Shown one piece after another: positions 9,039-15,411 of a DNA stretch of 64,000 nucleotides. Position 1 is the first letter of the stretch, and each line of letters begins with the position of its first letter. This DNA comes from JBGPLJ01 sp963826145 (GTDB lineage Bacteria; Pseudomonadota; Gammaproteobacteria; Steroidobacterales; Steroidobacteraceae). The stretch spans positions 1,054,001 through 1,118,000 of the forward strand of contig CAWGVW010000001.1 of NCBI GenBank assembly GCA_963826145.1. Reading direction: 5' to 3'. A model generated the notes under the pieces. It worked only from the letters and a program-made list of their open reading frames with translations. It made no database searches and was not told where the DNA came from. A program made the translations under genes and the position numbers.

Positions 9039-10246
9039 CCTCGACGCCCGCTTCCATGCAGGCGGGCCGCTACTGGGCCGTCGTGCCGGCGGCCGGCACG
9101 GGTTCGCGCTTCGGAGGTGATGAGCCGAAGCAGTATGCGTCGATCGGCGGGCGCACGATCATCGAATCCTCGCTCGCGCCATTCCTCGAACATCCGGAGA
9201 TCGCCGGCATCGTGCTGGTGCTCGCCGCGGGCGATGAGCGCGGCTCGGCGCTCGCTGAGCGCCTGGGTTCCAAGGTGATGCGGACGACGGGCGGGATGCT
9301 GCGCGCCGAATCGGTTCGCAATGGCCTCGCGAAGCTGTCGGAGCGCGCGAGCGAGCATGACTGGGTGCTCGTGCACGATGCGGCGCGTCCGTGTCTTCCG
9401 CCAGCCGACCTTGATCGGCTGATCGCCGAAGTCGGCAACGATTCCGTAGGCGGCATCCTCGCAGCGCCGCTCGGCGACACGGTGAAGCAGGGCGCTGCGT
9501 CCGGCCGCATCGAGCGTACCGTGGAGCGCTTCGGATTGTGGCGCGCACTGACCCCGCAGATGTTCCGCTACGGTCTTCTCTGCCGCGCGCTCGACTCGGC
9601 GCTTGCCGCCGGCATCGACGTGACGGACGACGCCACCGCGATGGAGCGCGCAGGTCACCAGCCGCGCCTCATCGCCGGATCGAGCGCCAACATCAAGGTG
9701 ACACGGCCGGAAGACCTTGCGATCGCCGCTGCGCTCCTCGTGGCGGGCGACACGCCGGGAGTGCGCATCGGCCACGGCTACGATGTGCATGCGTTTGAGG
9801 CCGGCGATCACGTGACGCTCGGTGGCGTGCGCATCGCGCACGATCGCGGGGTGCTCGCGCACTCGGATGGCGACGTCATCATCCATGCACTCTGCGATGC
9901 GTTGCTCGGCGCCGCGGGTCTCGGTGACATCGGCGAGAAATTCCCGCCGAGCGACCCGGCGCTCCGCGGAGCGGACAGCCGCACGTTCCTGCGCCAGATT
10001 GCCGCAGAATTGCGCGGACTCGGCTTTGCCGTCGGGAACGTCGATATCAGCGTCATTGCGGAGGTGCCGCGGATCCTCGCGCACAAGCCGGCCATGCGGG
10101 CGAATCTTGCTGCCGACCTCGGCATCCTTGCGGCGCGCGTGAACATCAAGGCGACCAGCATGGAGGGGCTCGGCGCGATCGGCCGGCGCGAAGGTTTCGC
10201 CGCGCATGCCATCGCCGTGCTTACCCGCGCCAGGATGACCGCATGA
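9035..10246 (+). CDS. ispDF: Bifunctional IspD/IspF isoprenoid enzyme (MEP cytidylyltransferase and MEcPP synthase)
   Basis: One 403-residue reading frame carries two consecutive enzymes of the MEP isoprenoid pathway. Residues 1-240 are IspD, which makes CDP-methylerythritol from MEP and CTP (PAAGTGSRFGGDEPKQY, later VHDAARPCL and TDDATAMERAG). Residues 243-403 are IspF, which cyclises CDP-ME 2-phosphate to MEcPP (metal site GYDVHAFEAGDH, then HSDGDVIIHALCDALLGAAG and GDIGEKFPPSD). IspF begins immediately after IspD with almost no linker. Bifunctional IspDF is well known in Alphaproteobacteria and Campylobacterota, whereas most gammaproteobacteria have separate adjacent genes. A GTG at 9761 could serve as an internal start for IspF alone. 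Confidence 0.95.
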   Translation: MTSTPASMQAGRYWAVVPAAGTGSRFGGDEPKQYASIGGRTIIESSLAPFLEHPEIAGIVLVLAAGDERGSALAERLGSKVMRTTGGMLRAESVRNGLAKLSERASEHDWVLVHDAARPCLPPADLDRLIAEVGNDSVGGILAAPLGDTVKQGAASGRIERTVERFGLWRALTPQMFRYGLLCRALDSALAAGIDVTDDATAMERAGHQPRLIAGSSANIKVTRPEDLAIAAALLVAGDTPGVRIGHGYDVHAFEAGDHVTLGGVRIAHDRGVLAHSDGDVIIHALCDALLGAAGLGDIGEKFPPSDPALRGADSRTFLRQIAAELRGLGFAVGNVDISVIAEVPRILAHKPAMRANLAADLGILAARVNIKATSMEGLGAIGRREGFAAHAIAVLTRARMTA

Positions 10247-11001
10247 GCCTCGTCGAAACCCGTCATATCGGCGACGTGGTTGAAGTCCGCATGGCGCGGG
10301 CGCCCGTGAATGCAATGAACGATGAGTTGCTGACGGAACTCCTGCAAACCCTGCGCACGGAGGGGCGTGGGCCCGCGCGGGCCATCGTGCTCTCGGGACT
10401 TCCCGGAATTTTTTCCGCCGGACTCGATGTCCCGGCGCTCATGAGCAAGGACGCGGCGGGCATGAAGGACTTCTGGCGGCTTTTCTTCGACGTGCAGCGC
10501 GCGCTCGCGGGGAGTCCGGTGCCCGTCATCGCGGCGATTACCGGGCACAGTCCCGCGGGTGGTGCGGTGTTCGCGATGTATTGCGACTACCGCATCATGG
10601 CCGAAGGGGCCTTCAGGATCGGACTCAACGAGGTGGCGGTCGGCATCCACCCTGGGCCCGTGCTGTACGCGGTGCTGAAGCGGCTCGTGGGCGCACGGCG
10701 AGCCGAACTCCTCATGGGGACGGCGCGGATGATGAGTGCCGAGGATGCGATGCGCTTCGGCTTCATCGACGAGCTCGCGCCGCCCGCCGAGGTCGTTGAT
10801 CGCGCGATCGCCTGGGCGCAGCAGACGCTGCAGTTGCCGGCGGCCGCATTTTTGGCAACGCGGGCGATCGCGCGGGCCGACCTGATCGAGCTCGTGCGTA
10901 CCGTCGGGCTCGACGCCGACGGCACGCCGGGGGATCACTGGTGGGATCCCGAGACCCAGGCCGTTCTGACGATGCTCGTGCAGAAGCTCAGGAAGAAGTA
11001 G
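10243..11001 (+). CDS. Enoyl-CoA hydratase/isomerase (crotonase) family protein
   Basis: A 252-residue crotonase-fold protein, probably acting on an acyl-CoA. The oxyanion-hole regions are FSAGLDVPAL (near residues 57-66) and GHSPAGGAVFAMYCDYR (101-117). The sequence IGLNEVAVGI places a Glu at residue 130, the position used by delta3,delta2-enoyl-CoA isomerases (human ECI1 has a similar GLNE segment), and there is no second hydratase-type Glu in the oxyanion helix. That favours isomerase over hydratase activity, but the substrate cannot be assigned. ATGA overlap with ispDF indicates co-translation. In E. coli this slot is occupied by truD. Confidence 0.8.
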   Translation: MSLVETRHIGDVVEVRMARAPVNAMNDELLTELLQTLRTEGRGPARAIVLSGLPGIFSAGLDVPALMSKDAAGMKDFWRLFFDVQRALAGSPVPVIAAITGHSPAGGAVFAMYCDYRIMAEGAFRIGLNEVAVGIHPGPVLYAVLKRLVGARRAELLMGTARMMSAEDAMRFGFIDELAPPAEVVDRAIAWAQQTLQLPAAAFLATRAIARADLIELVRTVGLDADGTPGDHWWDPETQAVLTMLVQKLRKK

Positions 11002-11004
11002 GCA

Positions 11005-11583
11005 CTATTTCGCGAGCAACACATAGAGCGCGCCGGTGCCGCCATCGGCGGGTCGGGCGGACACGAATGCCACGACCGCGGCGGTCCTGCGCAGGACCTT
11101 GCTCACCATGTTCTTGAGGACGGGGCCGCGTGGACCCGAGCGGCGTCCCTTGCCATGGATGACGCGTATGCAATGCGCGTTCGAAGCGATCACGGAGGTG
11201 AGGAACGCGCCGAGCGCGGCATGCGCGTCGCGCACATTGAAGCCATGCAGATCGACTTCACGATCGACGCGATAATCACCGCGCCGGAGTTTGCGCAGGA
11301 CGCTGTCCGCGACGCCCGGTCGGCGATAGCTCAACTCATCGCCCGTTTCGACGGCAAGTTCCCCCGGCGCGAGTGTCAGGCTTTCCTCGAGCACCGCCGC
11401 TTCGTCCGCGCGCGTGAACCTCGCCCGCGGTGGCGGTTTCGGACGCGCTGGAACATGGCGCTGCGCGCGCTTGAGCGGTGCCACGTCGCGCATCGCTTCG
11501 CGAAAGAGCTTCGCATCGGCGTCCCGATCGGATCGCGCATCGGGCGCCTGAGGCCTGTTCCTGGTGCGAGGGTCGTTCGTCAA
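11005..11583 (-). CDS. Smr domain protein (SmrA/SmrB-type endonuclease)
   Basis: A 192-residue protein with a charged, proline-rich N-terminal half and a C-terminal Smr domain, recognised by VDLHGFNVRDAHAALGAF (about residues 108-125) and IRVIHGKGRRSGPRGPVLK (139-157). Stand-alone Smr proteins act as nucleases; E. coli SmrB cleaves mRNA between collided ribosomes. DLHG and HGKG motifs are intact, so activity is plausible. It converges on the crotonase gene with a 3-base gap and diverges from surE. Which Smr subfamily it belongs to cannot be decided by eye. Confidence 0.88.
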   Translation of the reverse strand: MTNDPRTRNRPQAPDARSDRDADAKLFREAMRDVAPLKRAQRHVPARPKPPPRARFTRADEAAVLEESLTLAPGELAVETGDELSYRRPGVADSVLRKLRRGDYRVDREVDLHGFNVRDAHAALGAFLTSVIASNAHCIRVIHGKGRRSGPRGPVLKNMVSKVLRRTAAVVAFVSARPADGGTGALYVLLAK

Positions 11584-11672
11584 CGGCCGGGTCTCTTGCC
11601 GCTCAGGGTCGTGTCGGATTTCGAGTATAGTGGGGCCCGTCCGAGCTGCCAGCCCGACGATCCTTTTCTCCA

Positions 11673-12428
11673 GTGAAGATTCTCGTTTCCAACGATGACG
11701 GTTACCGTGCCGAAGGGCTGCGCGCGCTCGCCGGCGCGCTTGCCGCTCTCGGAGAGGTCACGGTCGTTGCGCCGGACCGCAACCGCAGCGGCGCGAGCAA
11801 TTCCCTGACGCTCGATGTGCCCTTGCGGGTGACGCAGGCCGAGGAAAAACTCTACTACGTGACCGGCACCCCCACCGACTGCGTGCATCTTGCGATCTCG
11901 GGCCTCTTCGATTTCGAGCACGACATGGTCGTCTCCGGCGTCAACGACGGGGCGAATCTTGGCGACGATGTGCTCTATTCGGGCACGGTCGCCGCGGCCA
12001 TCGAGGGGCGTTTCCTCGGGTTGCCTGCGATCGCCGTCTCGCTTTGTACCGGCATACACAGTGGCCAGCATTTTGCAACGGCGGCTCGCGTCGCCCGCGA
12101 ACTCGTCGGCCGCGTGCTGCGCCAGCCGCTCGATCCCTCGATGATTCTCAATGTGAACGTGCCGGACCGGCCGTACGAAGACCTGCGCGGCCTGAAGGCG
12201 ACGCGGCTTGGCTACCGGCATCGGGCCGAGCGCGTCGTCAAGTCGCACGACCCCAAAGGCCGGGCTGTCTATTGGGTGGGCCCGGCAGGACCGCAGCAGG
12301 ATGCGGGAGAGGGGACCGACTTCCACGCGATCAGCGAGGGTTTTGTTTCAATCACGCCGTTGCAGGTCGATCTCACGCGCCACTCGGCGCTCGACAGTAT
12401 CGGCAGCTGGCTGGGTGCGGCTTCGTGA
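11673..12428 (+). CDS. surE: 5'/3'-nucleotidase SurE
   Basis: SurE dephosphorylates nucleoside 5'- and 3'-monophosphates and contributes to survival in stationary phase. The 251-residue protein has the metal-binding N-terminus LVSNDDGYRAEGL (Asp8, Asp9), NRSGASNSLTLD around residue 38, and GVNDGANLGDDVLYSGTV around residue 90. A -10-like TATAGT at 11626-11631 without a clear -35 lies 42 bases upstream. The TGA overlaps the GTG of pcm, preserving the surE-pcm-nlpD order of gammaproteobacteria. Confidence 0.96.
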   Translation: MKILVSNDDGYRAEGLRALAGALAALGEVTVVAPDRNRSGASNSLTLDVPLRVTQAEEKLYYVTGTPTDCVHLAISGLFDFEHDMVVSGVNDGANLGDDVLYSGTVAAAIEGRFLGLPAIAVSLCTGIHSGQHFATAARVARELVGRVLRQPLDPSMILNVNVPDRPYEDLRGLKATRLGYRHRAERVVKSHDPKGRAVYWVGPAGPQQDAGEGTDFHAISEGFVSITPLQVDLTRHSALDSIGSWLGAAS

Positions 12429-13096
12429 CAGACCTTCGCAAGAACGGCATCGGCATGACTTCCGCGCGCACGCGCGAGCGTCTGGTGCAACGCCTGCGGG
12501 AACAGGGCATTCGCGACCCGGCGGTGCTCGACCAGATCCGCAGCGTGCCGCGCCATATCTTCGTCGACGAAGCGCTGGCGAGCCGTGCCTACGAGGACAC
12601 GGCGCTCCCGATCGGCTACGGACAGACGATTTCACAGCCCTATATCGTGGCGCGGATGACGGCGGCGCTCCTTGAGGGGGGGCCGCTCTTCAATGTGCTC
12701 GAGGTCGGGACCGGCTGTGGCTACCAGACCGCTGTGCTCGCACCGCTCGTCGAAAAGCTTTATACGATCGAGCGCGTCGAACCGCTCATCGAGCGCGCGC
12801 GCGAGCGGCTGAAGGAGCTCGGTATCAAGAACGTCCGCTTCCGCCACGGTGATGGTACGCAGGGCTGGGCCGCGCACGCGCCCTACGACGGCATTCTGGT
12901 CGCAGCGGCGCCGCACGCGGTGCCGGAAGCCCTGCAGCAGCAGCTTGCGCCGGGCGGGCGGCTCATCGTGCCGGTGGGCCCGGAGGGTGAGCAGGAGCTG
13001 TGGCGCATCACCCGCCGCGAAGCGGGTCTGCAACGCGAGCGCCTCGGGGCCGTCGCCTTCGTTCCGCTCATCAAGGGCCCCGTGTCCGCGCCGTGA
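12425..13096 (+). CDS. pcm: Protein-L-isoaspartate O-methyltransferase
   Basis: Pcm uses S-adenosylmethionine to methylate isoaspartyl residues and so repairs aged proteins. The SAM-binding motif is VLEVGTGCGYQTAVL, preceded by the family hallmark LPIGYGQTISQPYIVARMT. I chose GTG 12425 because it makes a GTGA overlap with the surE stop, giving 223 residues; an ATG at 12455 gives 213, closer to the E. coli 208. Its own TGA overlaps the GTG of nlpD in the same way, so surE, pcm and nlpD look translationally coupled. Confidence 0.95.
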   Translation: MTDLRKNGIGMTSARTRERLVQRLREQGIRDPAVLDQIRSVPRHIFVDEALASRAYEDTALPIGYGQTISQPYIVARMTAALLEGGPLFNVLEVGTGCGYQTAVLAPLVEKLYTIERVEPLIERARERLKELGIKNVRFRHGDGTQGWAAHAPYDGILVAAAPHAVPEALQQQLAPGGRLIVPVGPEGEQELWRITRREAGLQRERLGAVAFVPLIKGPVSAP

Positions 13097-13788
13097 GGCG
13101 CTCACGTCCGGTGCGTGCAGTCATCGGCGTCATCGTGACGCTTTGGATGGCCACCCTTGTCGCCTCCTGCGGTCCGCCGTTCGTTGCGACGGAAGGGCTG
13201 ACCTATGTCGTCCAGCCCGGCGACTCGCTTTATGCCATCGCCTGGCGCCTCGATCTCGACTACCGCGACATTGCACGCTGGAATCATCTCGGCACGAATT
13301 ACCGGATCGCAGTCGGCCAGGTGCTGAAGGTTTCGCCGGATGCCGAATCCTCCGCCAGTGCGTCGTCCGGGCGTCCCGTCGTGCGCACTCCGCCGCCCGC
13401 TTCCGCCGGGCCACCTGTGCGCTGGGATTGGCCGGCGACGGGCGAGGTCGTCGGTCCGGTTCCGCAACCGACGGGCGGCTTTGGCCTCCGGGTGCTCGGT
13501 AAGCTCGGTGATCCCGTGCGCGCCGCTGCGGCGGGGCGCGTCGTTTACAGCGGCACCGCACTCAAGAACTACGGCCATCTCATCATCGTGAAGCACGACA
13601 ACCGGCTGTTGAGCGCCTACGGCCACAACGATGCCGTTCTCGTGACCGAAGGGCAGCAGGTCGCAAAGGGCCAGGCCATTGCGCAGATGGGCATGGGCCC
13701 GGGCCAGCGGCCGGCCCTTTACTTTGAAATCCGGCTCGATGGCAAGTCCGTCGATCCGCTTGGCTACCTTCCGCACCGCGGTCCGTAA
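13093..13788 (+). CDS. nlpD: NlpD-like lipoprotein, LysM plus degenerate M23 (LytM) domain
   Basis: NlpD is an outer-membrane lipoprotein that activates the amidase AmiC during septum splitting. From GTG 13093 the 231-residue protein has an N-terminal hydrophobic segment and a lipobox LVASC with Cys at residue 26, a LysM domain (YVVQPGDSLYAIAWRLDL, about 36-80), a Pro/Ser-rich linker, and a C-terminal M23 domain (GRVVYSGTALKNYGHLIIVKH). The catalytic zinc residues are missing: there is no HxxxD, and the final HxH motif reads LYFEIR. That matches E. coli NlpD, which is a non-enzymatic activator. rpoS usually follows nlpD but does not here. Confidence 0.93.
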   Translation: MRRSRPVRAVIGVIVTLWMATLVASCGPPFVATEGLTYVVQPGDSLYAIAWRLDLDYRDIARWNHLGTNYRIAVGQVLKVSPDAESSASASSGRPVVRTPPPASAGPPVRWDWPATGEVVGPVPQPTGGFGLRVLGKLGDPVRAAAAGRVVYSGTALKNYGHLIIVKHDNRLLSAYGHNDAVLVTEGQQVAKGQAIAQMGMGPGQRPALYFEIRLDGKSVDPLGYLPHRGP

Positions 13789-13840
13789 TCCGGTTGCGCG
13801 CGCGCTGCGCGCTATGGTTTGATGGCACCGACCCGGACGC

Positions 13841-14017
13841 GCCGGGGCACCGGATGAAGACACGGGAAGGCAAGGGGAGAGTCAGCGAAGAACGAGAAGA
13901 AGAACAGCGACAACAAAAAGAAATGACGACGGCAATTGTTCGAGTCTGTCAGCTTCGAATGATTGGTTGGTAGATGAGAAACTCTTCTATTCCCGTGTCT
14001 TCTTCCGGTGCCCCGGC
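13841..14017. repeat. 28-nt inverted repeat enclosing a purine-rich, T-poor insert
   Basis: The left arm 13841-13868 and right arm 13990-14017 are reverse complements over 28 bases with a single mismatch (13855). They enclose 121 bases whose first half is almost free of T on the plus strand and looks less GC-rich than its surroundings. The right arm ends inside a second, local hairpin (14011-14028), so the two foldings exclude each other. An ATG at 13854, in the left arm with GGGG six bases upstream, opens a 39-codon frame ending at 13973 (starts MKTREGKGRV, ends MIGW). No target-site duplication is visible. It lies between convergent nlpD and the Mth938-like gene, where rpoS would be expected. 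Function is unknown. Confidence 0.75.
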
Positions 14018-14028
14018 CTTATCCGGGG
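14011..14028. terminator. Compact hairpin at the nlpD / Mth938-like convergence
   Basis: CCCCGG (14011-14016) and CCGGGG (14023-14028) form a perfect 6-bp stem with the loop CCTTAT, followed on the plus strand by a pyrimidine-rich CTCTCTCCTTCC. It overlaps the stop of the minus-strand Mth938-like gene. It could terminate transcription from the nlpD side, and it competes with the long-range pairing of the 28-nt inverted repeat. There is no strong T-run. Confidence 0.35.
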
Positions 14029-14408
14029 CTCTCTCCTTCCGCAACGATCAGCGCCGCGACCACCCGCCGGCCTTCCTGCACTAGCACGTTGTATGTGCGG
14101 CAGGCCGCGAGGGTGTCCATGACCTCGAGGCCCGCGCCCGCGCGGGCAGCCGCGGCTAGAATGCGGGCATCCGGAAAAATCTGCCGGCCGCCGGTTCCGA
14201 GCAGGAGGACTTCGGGGGAGAGCGCGAGGACCGGTGCGAGTTGCGCAACGCCGAGTTCGCGGATGCTCCGCGGCGCCCAGTCGACGATGAGCTCGCGAGG
14301 CGCGACGATGACACTCGTACGCAGGACCCGCTCGCCGATCACGATTTCAGTGGGTGAATACGCGCGCACGTAATTGAGCGTGCCGTCGAGCTGTGCCGTG
14401 AATTGCAT
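14019..14408 (-). CDS. Mth938-like (DUF498) domain protein
   Basis: A 129-residue single-domain protein of the Mth938/AAMDC/NDUFAF3-like fold. Recognisable stretches are NYVRAYSPTEIVIGERVL, VIVAPRELIVDWAP and the central LLLGTGGRQIFPDARI. The molecular function is not established for bacteria; eukaryotic relatives are respiratory complex I assembly factors. The ATG at 14408 gives the family length. The frame is open far upstream on this strand, but that part is antisense to the rpfE-like gene. Its start lies within a few bases of the possible start of the divergent rpfE-like gene, leaving no room for a dedicated promoter region. Confidence 0.85.
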   Translation of the reverse strand: MQFTAQLDGTLNYVRAYSPTEIVIGERVLRTSVIVAPRELIVDWAPRSIRELGVAQLAPVLALSPEVLLLGTGGRQIFPDARILAAAARAGAGLEVMDTLAACRTYNVLVQEGRRVVAALIVAEGESPG

Positions 14409-15410
14409 GTCGCCAAGATACCTGATCGAGCCCCTGCCTTGCGCGACCTGACCTTGGTCGTTACCGACGGCCATGCGCCCGCAGCCCTCGCCCGCGAGGC
14501 TGTCGCCGCCATCGAACGGCTGCCCTGTGCGGAAGTCCTGATGGCCCGCGGCATCCGGCTCGGCACGCCGGATGACTGGTGGCTTGCGGTGCTCGACAGC
14601 GTGGGAGCGCCACTGCTTGGGCTCCCATTCGACGCGCTCGCGCCTGTCGCCTGGTTCGGTGCGACGGGCCGGCGCTCCGAGCGCATGTGGTTTGCGACTC
14701 CGGTTCGCTTGACCGCGGCGATTGATCACGTGCGCCTCGATTCGATCCTCTATCCGGGGGCGGTCGACGGTGCGGCGGTCGCAGCGGACTTCCAGCGCGT
14801 GTTTGCAGGCGATGGCCTCGTGCTTCACCCGCACGCAGGTCCGCATTGGTTTCTTGAAATGCCGCGCGACCTCGTGGCAAGTACCTTCGATCCGGCCCGC
14901 GTGCTCGGCAACGATATTGACGGGAGCCTGCCGGCGGGGATTGATTCCGGCTGGCTGCGCCGCATTACAACCGAGATCCAGATGTGGCTGCATGGCAGGG
15001 CCGAGCGCGCTCCAGGATTCAATGCCTTATGGATCTGGGGCGGCGGCCGAGTCTGGCCCGGGCTTTCGAATCACCAGCTGCGGCCAGCCGCGAGTGACGA
15101 AGCATTGCTGCGAGGCATTTATCGCCTCGGCGCTGCGCCAATATTCGACGCGGTTGCGTCGCTCGATGAGGCGCGCCGTCTCGGCGCCGCTTCGCTCATC
15201 GTGACTGTCTCGCTCGAGAAGTGGCGTGCGCAAGGCGAAACGCAACCGCTCGCGCGGCTCGAACACGAGTGGCTCGCGCCCGCGTGGAATGCGCTTACGA
15301 GCGGATCGGTCGCATCGTGCACGCTCTATCTGAACCGGACACTGGTGCGCGCAACGCGCGCGCACGCCTGGCGGATCTGGCGTCCGCGGCGGCATTGGGC
15401 CGAGGGCTGA
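14403..15410 (+). CDS. RpfE-like conserved protein upstream of recJ
   Basis: About 335 residues if translation starts at TTG 14403; TTG at 14439 or 14454 are alternatives and no ribosome-binding site decides. The conserved part includes VLHPHAGPHWFLEMP, MWLHGRAERAPGFNALWIWGGG and the C-terminal LEHEWLAPAWNAL. It resembles the conserved proteins annotated RpfE in Xanthomonas, which precede recJ-prfB-lysS next to the rpf quorum-sensing genes; some relatives are annotated as cofactor-independent phosphoglycerate-mutase-like. The assignment rests on these conserved stretches and on gene order. The biochemical role is unknown. recJ starts one base after the stop. Confidence 0.72.
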   Translation: MHVAKIPDRAPALRDLTLVVTDGHAPAALAREAVAAIERLPCAEVLMARGIRLGTPDDWWLAVLDSVGAPLLGLPFDALAPVAWFGATGRRSERMWFATPVRLTAAIDHVRLDSILYPGAVDGAAVAADFQRVFAGDGLVLHPHAGPHWFLEMPRDLVASTFDPARVLGNDIDGSLPAGIDSGWLRRITTEIQMWLHGRAERAPGFNALWIWGGGRVWPGLSNHQLRPAASDEALLRGIYRLGAAPIFDAVASLDEARRLGAASLIVTVSLEKWRAQGETQPLARLEHEWLAPAWNALTSGSVASCTLYLNRTLVRATRAHAWRIWRPRRHWAEG

Positions 15411-15411
15411 C

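Noticed and set aside
13841..14017. The 28-nt inverted repeat as an ordinary Rho-independent terminator
   Set aside because: The arms are 121 bases apart and there is no T-run; a compact terminator-like hairpin is separate at 14011-14028.
13841..14017. The same element as an intact insertion sequence or classical MITE
   Set aside because: No transposase frame and no target-site duplication next to the arms were visible.
14409..14993. N-terminal extension of the Mth938-like gene to 324 residues
   Set aside because: The extension is antisense to the rpfE-like gene, is Arg/His-rich, and the family is about 125 residues; the ATG at 14408 begins the domain.
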